Assembly: GCF_963665445.1 (NCBI RefSeq)
Contig: NZ_OY762276.1
Location: forward strand, 4,582,601 to 4,646,600
DNA: 64,000 nucleotides
Source of the DNA: an uncultured Desulfobulbus sp.
Lineage (GTDB): Bacteria > Desulfobacterota > Desulfobulbia > Desulfobulbales > Desulfobulbaceae
Reading direction: 5' to 3'
The position numbers were made by a program, and so were the translations under genes. This document shows positions 37,090 to 45,474 of this stretch, piece by piece; position 1 is the first letter of the stretch; every line of letters begins with the position of its first letter. A model generated the notes under the pieces. It was not told the origin of the DNA. It did not search any database and saw nothing but the letters and a program-made list of their open reading frames with translations.

Positions 37090-37905
37090 TTAGGGGTTGT
37101 GCGGCAGGCGAAAGCTGACCTGTCGGCAGTTGGTAAAGGGATTGGGGCGGACTTCGGCTTCCACGCCGTAGACCGCCGCGATGTTTTCCGGGGTGAGCAC
37201 CTCATCGGTGGGGCCTTGGCAGACGATCGATCCGTTTTTGAGAAAGATCAGCTGGTCGCAGAAAAAGGAGGCCAGGTTGAGATCGTGCATCACCGACACC
37301 ACCTGCAGGTCCCGGGTTTCAAAGCGGTTGCGGATCAGGTGGAGTATTTCCAGGCTGTGATGAATATCGAGGTTGGAGGTGGCCTCGTCCAGGAGCAGGA
37401 CCTGCGGTTTCTGGGCAATGGCGCGGGCCACGGCCACGCGCTGTTTTTCGCCGCCGGAGAGCCGGGTGACCGAGCGGTTTTCGAGATGGGCGATGCCGGT
37501 CAGCCTCAGGGACTCATCGATCAGGAACTGTTCCTCTGCATTGGGAGCGGCAAACCGGTGCAGATGGGGATGGAGGCCCATCTCCACCACCTCGCGCACC
37601 GAATAGCCGAAGCGGACCATGAAATCCTGGGGAACCAGGGCGAGCAACCTGGCCAGCTGCTTCTTGGGCCAGGCCTGCAGCGATTGGCCAAGAAACGCAA
37701 TGGTGCCGGAGTTGGGCTGCAGCAGCCCTCCCATGAGGTCGAGCAGGGTGGTCTTGCCGCTGCCGTTGGGACCGAGGATGCCGTAGCACGAGCCGCGCTT
37801 GAGTTCAAGGTTGACCTCGTTCAGGACCGGAGTCCCGTTGTATTGAAAACAGACATCCTCAAGCCGCCAAAGGAGATCTGCATGCTCAGAAATCACTCTT
37901 GCCAT
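37090..37905 (-). CDS. ABC transporter ATPase, FecE/BtuD type
   Basis: The 271-residue nucleotide-binding subunit has Walker A ILGPNGSGKTTLLDLMGG, signature VTRLSGGEKQRVAVARAIA, and Walker B PQVLLLDEATSNLD, followed by the switch region VVSVMHDLNLASFFCDQLIFLKNG. This pattern is typical of siderophore, heme and B12 importers. It overlaps the permease gene by 20 bases. All catalytic motifs are intact. Confidence 0.9.
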   Translation of the reverse strand: MARVISEHADLLWRLEDVCFQYNGTPVLNEVNLELKRGSCYGILGPNGSGKTTLLDLMGGLLQPNSGTIAFLGQSLQAWPKKQLARLLALVPQDFMVRFGYSVREVVEMGLHPHLHRFAAPNAEEQFLIDESLRLTGIAHLENRSVTRLSGGEKQRVAVARAIAQKPQVLLLDEATSNLDIHHSLEILHLIRNRFETRDLQVVSVMHDLNLASFFCDQLIFLKNGSIVCQGPTDEVLTPENIAAVYGVEAEVRPNPFTNCRQVSFRLPHNP

Positions 37906-38926
37906 CCTGTTGCCGTCGCTTGAAGAGGATACAGAAAAAAGGTCCGCCCAACAGGGCGGTCAACACGCCGATCGGCACCTCCACCGGGAGAATTGCCCGG
38001 GTAAGGGTATCGGCGATCAGCAACAGCAGGCCGCCGGTGAAAAACGAAAGGGGGATCAACAGCCGGTTGTCCGGCCCGACCAGATGGCGGAGCATATGGG
38101 GTACGATCAGGCCGACAAAACCGATGATGCCCGACACCGAAACCGCCAGGGCGGTCATCAGGGTGGAGACGGTCAGCAGGATGGTCCGCAATCGCACGGT
38201 GTTGATACCAAGGGAGGTGGCGGCCCGGTCGCCGGTGGCCATGATGTTGAGGTCGCGGCTGTAATACATCGCCACCAGGGTGCCGAGCAGGGCAGCGGGC
38301 ACCAACAGGCCGATACTGCTCCAGGAGGCCCCGGCCAGGCTGCCCATGAGCCAGAAGATGATCAGCCCGACCTGTTCATCGGCGAGAAATTTGAGAAAGC
38401 CGATGGCAGCCGAGAGAATCGCGGCAACAATGACCCCCGCCAGAATGAGGCTGGTGGAGGAGAGACTGCGATCGCCGACGGCCAGGTAGAGGACAACCGC
38501 CAGGGTGGCAACGCCGCCCAAAAAGGCAAAGATGGGAATCGAGGCTCCGGCGGGCAGGGTGAGGCCGAAGATCTGCAGCACGATCACCAGCGAGGCGCCA
38601 AAGGCCGCTCCGGTGGAGATGCCCAGGGTATAGGAATCGGCCAGGGGGTTGAGGAGGATGGCCTGAAAAACGGCGCCGCTCACCCCCAAAAGGCCGCCCA
38701 CCAGCACGGAGCAGAGGATGCGCGGCATGCGCACATCGGCCACCACGGTCGCCGCAACCGGGTCCAGGTGGGCTGGCTGTCCCTGGGCAATCAGTTTGGA
38801 CCAGAGAATGGCAAACACATCGGGGATGGAGACCTGGAGAAATCCCAGGGTGGCCGAAAGGGCAATGGTAAACACCAGTGCAGCGATCAGGGGCAGGAAC
38901 AGCATGGTGCGACGGTCAAAAGCCAT
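37886..38926 (-). CDS. ABC transporter permease, FecCD/BtuC family
   Basis: The 346-residue inner-membrane protein has about ten predicted hydrophobic segments and the FecCD hallmarks VRMPRILCSVLVGGLLGVSGAVFQAILLNPLADSYTLGIS-type N-terminal region, and ISGIIGFVGLIVPHMLRHLVGPDNRLLIPLS near the C-terminus, the ATPase-coupling part. Its ATG shares a base with the cbiK stop (TGATG). Together with the ATPase and binding protein it makes a complete importer. Confidence 0.9.
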   Translation of the reverse strand: MAFDRRTMLFLPLIAALVFTIALSATLGFLQVSIPDVFAILWSKLIAQGQPAHLDPVAATVVADVRMPRILCSVLVGGLLGVSGAVFQAILLNPLADSYTLGISTGAAFGASLVIVLQIFGLTLPAGASIPIFAFLGGVATLAVVLYLAVGDRSLSSTSLILAGVIVAAILSAAIGFLKFLADEQVGLIIFWLMGSLAGASWSSIGLLVPAALLGTLVAMYYSRDLNIMATGDRAATSLGINTVRLRTILLTVSTLMTALAVSVSGIIGFVGLIVPHMLRHLVGPDNRLLIPLSFFTGGLLLLIADTLTRAILPVEVPIGVLTALLGGPFFCILFKRRQQDGKSDF

Positions 38927-39822
38927 CAGCGCAACTCCACACCTGCCTCGGCGGCTGCCTGGGCCGCATGCTGGACAAAGATTGGCGCGACCTGGGGCCC
39001 AAGACCGCGGACCTCGGCCAGGACGTCAAAGCCTGCACCCTGGAGAATCGATTGCCAGGAATCCTCCTCTTCGCCGACCAGATCGTTGACCGCATGGTCT
39101 CCGGCGACAATGAGAAAGGGCTTGAGCAGGACCTTGGTGATCGTGTGCTGGCGCAGGCTCTCCATGACGTCGTCCAGGTCGGGAAATCCCTCGACCGTGC
39201 CGATCAGGGTGAGGACATCGGGATAGAGCTCGCGCATGCGGGCGGCAAATTCGAGGTAGAGCCCGCCCGAGGGGAAATAGTGGTTGCCATGGCCCATGTA
39301 TACCAGGGCTGCGCCATGGCTGCGGGCCAGCTCGGCATCCGCGGCCAGGACCTCGGCGGCAATGCGGATATCGTCGGCGTAGGCGTGCTTGAGGCTGTAG
39401 GTCCCCAGCAGGGGCCGTCCCAAAGCGATGGCTTGGAAGGGTTGCCAACGCGGCTTCATGGTGCGGATGGAACGGAGGCCGCGGACATAGGCGGCAAGGT
39501 CGTGGAATTCTTCCGCGGGGGCGATATGGGTGGGCTGAACCACCTGGCGGACATAACCGCGGTCCTGCAGGTTGGCGATGGTGGCGAGTATCCCCTGCAC
39601 CTTGAGAATCTCTTGGGGGATTTCAGGGTGCTGGCTGAGATAGGCCGGGTCCGCGGCCCGTTTGTGCCAGATGCGGCGGATCTGATTGGAGGTGAACGCA
39701 ATCCTGACCGGGGTCTGCGGATAGGCCGTGTTGACTGCACGTTGGATGGCCAGCAGATCCTCCAGGGCCGACTCCACCGTGGTCCCGAACATGGCCAGAA
39801 TTATTGCCTCGCTTTGTTGCAC
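38926..39822 (-). CDS. cbiK: Anaerobic sirohydrochlorin cobaltochelatase (CbiK)
   Basis: CbiK inserts cobalt into sirohydrochlorin, the first committed step of the anaerobic cobalamin route. I chose GTG 39822 because GGAGG (39834-39830 on the minus strand) lies 7 bases upstream. A frame opening at 39906 would start inside the terminator. The 298 residues include EAIILAMFGTTVESALEDLLAIQ, ALGRPLLGTY and AALVYMGHGNHYFPSGG, whose His is a cobalt ligand in the family, and FLIVAGDHAVNDLVGEE with the other catalytic His. There is no signal peptide from this start, so it should be cytoplasmic. Confidence 0.9.
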   Translation of the reverse strand: MQQSEAIILAMFGTTVESALEDLLAIQRAVNTAYPQTPVRIAFTSNQIRRIWHKRAADPAYLSQHPEIPQEILKVQGILATIANLQDRGYVRQVVQPTHIAPAEEFHDLAAYVRGLRSIRTMKPRWQPFQAIALGRPLLGTYSLKHAYADDIRIAAEVLAADAELARSHGAALVYMGHGNHYFPSGGLYLEFAARMRELYPDVLTLIGTVEGFPDLDDVMESLRQHTITKVLLKPFLIVAGDHAVNDLVGEEEDSWQSILQGAGFDVLAEVRGLGPQVAPIFVQHAAQAAAEAGVELR

Positions 39823-39904
39823 CCGCAGTCCTCCAGTGTCGCAATACAGCACCATGCGGTGCGGCTGACAGGCCGCCCGCAGCCATTGTCGGCGGCCGGA
39901 AAAC

Positions 39905-39939
39905 AAAAAAATCCCGGACCATGTTGCATGATCCAGGAT
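39905..39939 (-). terminator. Intrinsic terminator, expression platform of the cbiK riboswitch
   Basis: On the minus strand, 13-base arms at 39939-39927 and 39923-39911 pair across a TTG loop, with two G-T pairs, and are followed at once by seven T. It lies between the cobalamin aptamer and cbiK, so B12 binding probably ends transcription here. Confidence 0.85.
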
Positions 39940-40000
39940 GTCCCTTGTTTGCCACTGGAATCTCTTGCCCGGTCAAGTCGCCGTACTGGACGGGGCTGCT

Positions 40001-40157
40001 GTTCAGGCAGGTCTTCTGACTCCCGGTTCTTCCTCCTTCCGCGCCTTCCCGTTTACACAGTGGCATGATGCGGAATTTGTCCCCGGTTACAGCGGTGGGC
40101 CCGTTCCGGCCTTAAACCGGATTCCCTTTTCATCCGTCATGAACGGACACCTGAACC
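40001..40157 (-). promoter_or_regulatory. Cobalamin riboswitch upstream of cbiK
   Basis: The minus strand carries the conserved core in order: GGGAATCCGGTTTAAG, GGGCCCACCGCTGTAA, GGGGAC, ATGCCACTG, CGGGAAGGCG and the 3' GTCAGAAGACCTGCC. The outer stem is formed by GGTTCAGGTGTCC (40157-40145) with GACCTGCCTGAAC (40013-40001). It controls cbiK, the ABC transporter and the corrin-ring genes through the terminator at 39905-39939. Confidence 0.92.
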
Positions 40158-40254
40158 AATGTGCGGCCAATGGTACCTGCCGTGCTCGGTGAAGTCAAGC
40201 CGTGATCGTCGATGTCCTGGAAAAAACGACAACTGTTGGTGAGAAGAGGGCCCC

Positions 40255-40281
40255 CCCGGATGCCGGCGAGCGGCATCCGGG
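40255..40281 (-). terminator. GC-rich hairpin after the biotin carboxylase gene
   Basis: Perfect 10-bp arms (CCCGGATGCC/GGCATCCGGG) across a 7-base loop, 16 bases after the stop at 40297. No T tract follows on the minus strand, so it is either a weak or Rho-assisted terminator or an mRNA 3'-end stabiliser. Confidence 0.45.
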
Positions 40282-40296
40282 AGTTGCCGCAAAAAA

Positions 40297-42306
40297 CTAC
40301 TCGAATTTGATCAGGACCTGATCGGCCTCCACGGCCTGGCCCTTCTCGACCTTGATCTCGGAGATCACGCCGTCGATGGGGGAGCCGACGCCGCTTTCCA
40401 TCTTCATCGATTCGAGGATGACCAGGTTCTGGCCGCGGAAGACGCGTTCCCCCTTTTGCGCCATCACATCGACCACCAGTCCCGGCATGGGGCAGAGCAG
40501 TACATTGTTGAGGGCGCTGCTGGCCTTCTCCGGCATGTAGCTCATCATCGCCCACTCCTTGGGGGTGTAGACCTCAAAGAGCCGCGACATGCCGTTGAAA
40601 GACACCCACATGAAGGACTTGTCGAACTGGATGCGGAACCGGTAGACTTGGCCGTTGATCACCAGTTTCAGGCGGCGGCGGAAAAATTCGAAGAAGGGGA
40701 TTTCCACCTGGTAGAGGTTGCCGTCGACGCGAATGGTGCAGAGCTCGCCGGAGATCGGCGGGTTTTCCAGGGCGACGTTGAAGTGGTCATCCTCGCAACG
40801 CACCATGTACTGGGGGAAACGGACCTGTTTTCGTTCGCCGCCGATGTTGGAGACCATGTGCCGCATCGACTCCCGAACCGCGACCTCACGGGTATGGTAA
40901 ATCAGGGTGGCCACCAGGGCGGCCAGGCGCAGGGAGTGGATCGCCGGCGAGCGTTTGGACTTGCCGCCATCGAAATGCTGTTCGATAAATCCGGTACTCA
41001 GGTTGCCCTCGGCAAACTCGGGCAGGCAGAGGACGCTGGTGGCAAAGTCGATATTGGTGGAGACGCCTTCGATGTGATAGCCGTTGAGCGCCTCGATCAA
41101 GGCACGGCGGGCATCTTCCCTGGTCTTGCCGTGGCAGATGACCTTGGCCAGCATGGAGTCGTAGAAGACATCGATCTTGCCGCCGATGTTGACCCCGGAA
41201 TCAACCCGGATACCGGTCCCTTTGGGGGCATAGTAGCGGGTGATCATGCCGGTGGAGGGGATGAAGCCCCGCTCTGGGTCCTCGGCGCAGATGCGCGCTT
41301 CGATGGCCCAACCGTTGAAACGGATCCCTTTCTGGTCAAAGGGCAGGACCTCGCCGCTGGCGATGCGCAGCTGCCATTCCACCAGGTCCAGGCCGGTGAC
41401 CATCTCGGTCACCGGATGCTCCACCTGAAGCCGGGTGTTCATCTCCAGAAAGTAGAAATTCTGTTGGGAATCGAGGACGAATTCCACGGTGCCGGCATTG
41501 GTGTAGTTGGCCTTGCGGGCCAGATCGCAGGCGGCCTTGCCCATGCGTTCGCGCAGATCCGGGGAGACCGCCGGAGAGGGCGATTCCTCGATCACCTTCT
41601 GGTAGCGGCGCTGGATGGAACACTCGCGTTCGCCCAGATGGACCACGTTGCCGTGGTTGTCCGCCAGGACCTGGATCTCGATATGGCGGGGCTGCTCGAT
41701 ATAGCGCTCGACGAAAACGCGGGTATCGTTGAAGGCCTTCTGCGTTTCCTTACGGCTGGCAGCCAGGGCCTCCTTCATCTCCTCGGGCTTGCGGACAATG
41801 CGCATGCCCTTGCCGCCACCGCCGGCCGCGGGTTTCAGCAGGATCGGGTAGCCGATCTCAGCGGCAATGGCAATGGCCTCCTGCTCGTCCTTGATCGCCT
41901 CGATATGGCCGGGGATAACCGGTACACCGGCATTCTTGGCCAACTCCTTGGAGGTGATCTTGTCGCCCATGACATCGATCGCCTCCACCGGCGGCCCGAT
42001 CAGCACCAGGCCGGCGTCCCTGATCGCCTGGGCAAAGTCGGCCTTTTCCGAGAGAAAGCCATAGCCGGGATGGATGGCCTGGGCCCCGGTCTTCTTGGCG
42101 GCGGCGATGATCTTGCTGATGTCGAGATAGGACTTCTGCGACGGCGACTCGCCGATATACACCGCCTCGTCGGCCAGGTGGCGGTGGAGGCTGCGGCTGT
42201 CGGCATCGGAATAGACCGCGACCGTGTTGATGCCCATGCGGTTGCAGGTACGGATGATACGTATGGCAATTTCGCCGCGATTGGCGATGAGAATTTTATC
42301 AAACAT
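40297..42306 (-). CDS. Biotin carboxylase with C-terminal biotin carrier domain (PccA-type)
   Basis: The 669-residue protein first carboxylates biotin with ATP and bicarbonate. The biotin-carboxylase part (1-450) has FDKILIANRGEIAIRIIRTC, the ATP-grasp glycine loop AAGGGGKGMRIV, HLGERECSIQRRYQKVIEESPSP and FLEMNTRLQVEHPVTEM. A middle linker (about 480-590) is of the propionyl-CoA carboxylase type. The carrier domain ends with ESMKMES, with biotin Lys635 placed 34 residues from the C-terminus as usual. It follows the carboxyltransferase gene and probably serves it. Confidence 0.92.
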   Translation of the reverse strand: MFDKILIANRGEIAIRIIRTCNRMGINTVAVYSDADSRSLHRHLADEAVYIGESPSQKSYLDISKIIAAAKKTGAQAIHPGYGFLSEKADFAQAIRDAGLVLIGPPVEAIDVMGDKITSKELAKNAGVPVIPGHIEAIKDEQEAIAIAAEIGYPILLKPAAGGGGKGMRIVRKPEEMKEALAASRKETQKAFNDTRVFVERYIEQPRHIEIQVLADNHGNVVHLGERECSIQRRYQKVIEESPSPAVSPDLRERMGKAACDLARKANYTNAGTVEFVLDSQQNFYFLEMNTRLQVEHPVTEMVTGLDLVEWQLRIASGEVLPFDQKGIRFNGWAIEARICAEDPERGFIPSTGMITRYYAPKGTGIRVDSGVNIGGKIDVFYDSMLAKVICHGKTREDARRALIEALNGYHIEGVSTNIDFATSVLCLPEFAEGNLSTGFIEQHFDGGKSKRSPAIHSLRLAALVATLIYHTREVAVRESMRHMVSNIGGERKQVRFPQYMVRCEDDHFNVALENPPISGELCTIRVDGNLYQVEIPFFEFFRRRLKLVINGQVYRFRIQFDKSFMWVSFNGMSRLFEVYTPKEWAMMSYMPEKASSALNNVLLCPMPGLVVDVMAQKGERVFRGQNLVILESMKMESGVGSPIDGVISEIKVEKGQAVEADQVLIKFE

Positions 42307-42313
42307 GATATCC

Positions 42314-42400
42314 TCGCAAAAGGTCAGAAACCGATAAGTTTCGCATCACAGAAGCTGCGGGTTACGAAGCTGGAAACGTCGTTGTTGCGGCTTTCGCCGG
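42314..42400. repeat. TIR element, copy 1 (degenerate ends), 87 bp
   Basis: It occupies the gap between the carboxyltransferase and biotin carboxylase genes. The left end TCGCAAAAGGTC and right end GGCTTTCGCC are imperfect inverted repeats. The interior GTTACGAAGCTGGAAACGTC matches copy 2 (GTTACGGAGCTCGAAACGTC at 57749) with two mismatches, and both copies continue GTT and end near AACGAC. Length equals copy 2. Confidence 0.65.
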
Positions 42401-42421
42401 AAACGACACACATAGCCTTGC

Positions 42422-43975
42422 TCACAGGGGAATGTTGCCGTGTTTGCGATCCGGGCCTTTGGTCTTCTTGCTGTCGAGCATCTGCAGGGTACGGATGAGA
42501 TGCGAGCGCGTATCCCGGGGGAAGATGACGTCGTCGATATAGCCCCGCTGGGCGGCCAGGAAGGGGTTGGCAAAGGTTTGGCGATACTCTTCCATCTTCA
42601 CGTTGAGTACGGCTTCCGGGTCCTCTGCGTCGGCGATTTCCCGACGATGGATGACCTCGGCCGCACCTTTGGGGCCCATGACCGCGATCTCGGCGGTGGG
42701 CCAGGCATAGTTGACGTCGCAGTGGATATGTTTGGAGTTCATGACCAGGTAGGCGCCGCCGTAGGCCTTGCGGATGATGATGGAAATGCGCGGGACCGTG
42801 GCCTCGGTAAATGCGTAGAGCAGCTTTGCGCCGTGGCGGATGATGCCGCCATGCTCCTGATCCGGTCCGGGCATGAAACCGGGGACGTCGACCAGGGAGA
42901 TCAGCGGAATGTTGAAGGCATCGCAGAAGCGAACGAACCGTCCGGCCTTGAAGGAGGCGTCGTTGTCGAGAACACCGGCGAGCACCGCCGGCTGATTGGC
43001 CACCAGGCCAACGGTCTGCCCGCCAAGACGGCCGAAGCCGCAGATGATGTTGCGCGCAAATCCGGCATGGACCTCCATGAACTCCGCACCATCGAGGATC
43101 GAGTGGATCAGGACGTTCATGTCGTAGGTTTGGGTGGAGTTGGTCGGCACGAGGAAGTCCAGGGCCGGATCGGTGCGGTCGGGTGCATCGCTGAGGTCGA
43201 GAATGGGAGCGCGCAGTTTGTTGTTCGATGGCAGGTAGCTGATCAGCCGCCGAACCTCGCGCAGGGCAAGCACGTCGTTGGGCACGGTGAAGTGGGCCAC
43301 GCCGCTCTTGCTGGAATGCACACTGGCGCCGCCGAGATCCTCGGAGGTGATCTCCTGGTGGGTCACGGTCTTGACCACGCTGGGGCCGGTGACGAACATG
43401 TAGGAGGAGTCCTCCACCATGAACACGAAGTCGGTGATCGAGGGGCTGTAGACCGCGCCGCCGGCACAGGGCCCCATGATGCAGGAGATCTGCGGGATTA
43501 CCCCCGAGGAGCGGACGTTGCGGTGAAAGATTTCTCCGTAGGAGGCCAGGGCATCCACACCTTCCTGAATGCGGGCGCCGCCGGAGTCGCTGAGTCCGAT
43601 GATGGGCGCCCCCACCTTCATGGCCAGGTCCATGACCTTGCAGATCTTCTGGGCATGGGCTTCGCCGAGCGAGCCGCCGAGCACGGTGAAGTCCTGGCTG
43701 AAGACAAAAACCTCGCGGCCATCGATGGAGCCGTGGCCGGTAATGACACCGTCACCAAGATAACTCTTTTCTCCTCCAAGGCTCGAACCCCGGCTGATTT
43801 TGAGCACATCGAACTCTTCAAAAGAGCCGTCGTCGAGCAATAGATCCAGCCGTTCGCGGGCGGTCAGTTTGCCCTTCTTATGCTGCGTCTCAAATTGTTT
43901 TTCCCCGCCGGCGGAAACGGATTCCGCCCGCAGCCGTTCTAGAGTTTCCAAGGTTGCCTGGTATTGTGTATCCAT
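42422..43975 (-). CDS. Acyl-CoA carboxyltransferase (MmdA/PccB family)
   Basis: The 517-residue protein is a crotonase-fold carboxyltransferase. KLTARERLDLLLDDGSFEE opens the N-domain; oxyanion-hole glycines lie in DSGGARIQEGVDALA and in the C-domain AYGGAYLVMNSK; PGFMPGPDQEHGGIIRHGAKLLYA is the acyl-CoA pocket. The C-terminus DRKHGNIPL is shared by methylmalonyl-CoA decarboxylase alpha subunits and propionyl-CoA carboxylase beta subunits. It is followed by the biotin carboxylase gene and preceded, after a terminator, by OadB/OadG-like genes, so either an ATP-driven carboxylase or a sodium-pump decarboxylase is possible. The substrate is most likely propionyl/methylmalonyl-CoA. Confidence 0.9.
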   Translation of the reverse strand: MDTQYQATLETLERLRAESVSAGGEKQFETQHKKGKLTARERLDLLLDDGSFEEFDVLKISRGSSLGGEKSYLGDGVITGHGSIDGREVFVFSQDFTVLGGSLGEAHAQKICKVMDLAMKVGAPIIGLSDSGGARIQEGVDALASYGEIFHRNVRSSGVIPQISCIMGPCAGGAVYSPSITDFVFMVEDSSYMFVTGPSVVKTVTHQEITSEDLGGASVHSSKSGVAHFTVPNDVLALREVRRLISYLPSNNKLRAPILDLSDAPDRTDPALDFLVPTNSTQTYDMNVLIHSILDGAEFMEVHAGFARNIICGFGRLGGQTVGLVANQPAVLAGVLDNDASFKAGRFVRFCDAFNIPLISLVDVPGFMPGPDQEHGGIIRHGAKLLYAFTEATVPRISIIIRKAYGGAYLVMNSKHIHCDVNYAWPTAEIAVMGPKGAAEVIHRREIADAEDPEAVLNVKMEEYRQTFANPFLAAQRGYIDDVIFPRDTRSHLIRTLQMLDSKKTKGPDRKHGNIPL

Positions 43976-44246
43976 ATGATCCCATTACCTCATGGCGGAA
44001 CCTTCCCGTGCCGCAGAAGAGAGGTCGGTCAGATTCACGGTTGTTGGTCTGTAGTCCGTCGACCTTTGTCCCGGCAGAAAGTGTCGGTGGTCGATGTCCC
44101 CGGATGGCATGACCGCTTTGGTAGCGTTGCGACGCGTAGAAAGCGGTGGAAGAGCGGGCGGAATTCTCGAGTTGAGTAGGGGTGCCCGATGATCACAAGA
44201 AAACTAATTTAGCATAGAACTAGGTGATTCGTCTCTAAAAAAATAA
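43976..44246. other. Intergenic region upstream of the carboxyltransferase gene
   Basis: About 270 bases without a supported gene. They should hold the minus-strand promoter of the carboxyltransferase gene. An AT-rich part near 44190-44245 could contain it, but I saw no convincing -35/-10 pair. Confidence 0.4.
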
Positions 44247-44275
44247 GGGGCAACGGGAATGATTCCCGTTGCCCC
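44247..44275 (-). terminator. Intrinsic terminator after the OadB-like gene
   Basis: Fourteen-base perfect arms (44247-44260 and 44262-44275, GGGGCAACGGGAAT and its complement) followed on the minus strand by TTATTTTTTTAG. It separates the oadB transcript from the carboxyltransferase transcript. Confidence 0.9.
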
Positions 44276-44311
44276 TTGGGCGTGTACCACAAATTCAGGG
44301 AAAGATCCAAC

Positions 44312-45439
44312 CTATCCCATGAGGAAGCTCCAAAGGATACCGGCGCAGACCGCGGAGCCGATAACGCCCGAGGAGTTGCAGGCCATGGCGTGCATCAACA
44401 GGAAGTTGGTCGGGTCGGCTTTGAGCCCCATCATGTGGACTTCTCGGGCCGAACCGGGGACGGCGGAGACACCGGATGCGCCGAGGAGGGGATTGATCTT
44501 CTCCTTGAGAAAGAGGTTCATGAATTTGGCAAAGAGTAGGCCGGAGGCGGTGGCAATGCTGAAGGCGATGGCGCCGAGGGCAAAGATGCCCACGGATTTG
44601 GCATTGAGGAACACATCGCCCTGGGTCGAGGCGCCGACGGTCAGACCGACGAGGATGGTGGCGGTGTCGATGATGGCGTTACGGGCTGTATTGGCCAGAC
44701 GGTCGACCACGCCGCTCTCTTTCATGATGTTACCGAAGAAGAAGGGCCCGAGCAGAGGGATGGAGGCCGGGGCGAGGAAGGTGCAGAGGATCATGCCCAC
44801 GACCGGGAAGATGATCAGTTCCTTTTTGGAGACTTCGCGCATATCCGGCATCCGGATCAGCATCTCTTTCTTGCTGATCAACAGTTTCATGATCGGCGGC
44901 TGGATGATCGGGATCAGGGCCATGTAGGAGTAGGCTGCAATGGCCACCGGTCCGATGAGATGCGGGGCCAGTTTGGCGGTGAGGAAGATCGAGGTCGGGC
45001 CGTCGGCACCGCCGATGATGCCGATGGAGGAAGCTTCAGGAGGTGTAAAGCCCAGGGCGAGCGCACTGAGATAGGTGAAAAAGATACCCATCTGGGCGGC
45101 GGCGCCGAGCAGCATCAGCTTGGGGTTGGCCAACAGGAAGGAAAAGTCGGTCATGGCTCCCAGGCCAAGGAAGATGATCGACGGATAGACACCGCTGGTG
45201 ACGCCGAAATAGAGGTAATGGAGGACGCTGTTCGCCTCGTAGATGCCGATGCCGAAGCCCTTGAAAAACGGGATGTTGCCGAGGATGACGCCAAAGCCGA
45301 TGGGCAAAAGCAGCAAGGGCTCGTATTTTTTGGCGATGGCGAGGTACACCAGGAAGCAACCCACGACAATCATGATCAGGTTGCGGTAGTCGGCAAGGCC
45401 GAAGCCGGTGTTGTTCAAAAATTGAAGAAATAAATCCAT
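44312..45439 (-). CDS. Sodium-translocating decarboxylase beta subunit (OadB/MmdB family)
   Basis: The 375-residue membrane protein has about ten hydrophobic segments and the hallmarks of the sodium-pump beta subunit: the YEPLLLLPIGFGVILGNIP loop, LIFLGLGAMTDFSFLLANPK, and GIIGGADGPTSIFLTAKLAPHL, in which the Asp-Gly-Pro motif lies at the sodium and carboxybiotin site. GLTVGASTQGD and a C-terminal VGSAVCAG-type segment are also present. It couples decarboxylation of carboxybiotin to sodium export. It follows the OadG-like gene by 35 bases. Confidence 0.93.
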   Translation of the reverse strand: MDLFLQFLNNTGFGLADYRNLIMIVVGCFLVYLAIAKKYEPLLLLPIGFGVILGNIPFFKGFGIGIYEANSVLHYLYFGVTSGVYPSIIFLGLGAMTDFSFLLANPKLMLLGAAAQMGIFFTYLSALALGFTPPEASSIGIIGGADGPTSIFLTAKLAPHLIGPVAIAAYSYMALIPIIQPPIMKLLISKKEMLIRMPDMREVSKKELIIFPVVGMILCTFLAPASIPLLGPFFFGNIMKESGVVDRLANTARNAIIDTATILVGLTVGASTQGDVFLNAKSVGIFALGAIAFSIATASGLLFAKFMNLFLKEKINPLLGASGVSAVPGSAREVHMMGLKADPTNFLLMHAMACNSSGVIGSAVCAGILWSFLMG

Positions 45440-45474
45440 GTAAAGTCTCCCCTTTCTCTCGTTTCTGGTCGGAT

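Noticed and set aside
39823..39906. Extended N-terminus for CbiK starting at 39906
   Set aside because: It would start inside the riboswitch terminator; GTG 39822 has a well-placed GGAGG.
38878..40068. 396-codon plus-strand open frame
   Set aside because: Antisense to cbiK and crosses the riboswitch terminator; no domain pattern.
40456..42498. 680-codon plus-strand open frame
   Set aside because: It is fully antisense to the biotin carboxylase gene, which has every expected motif. Long antisense frames are common in GC-rich genes.
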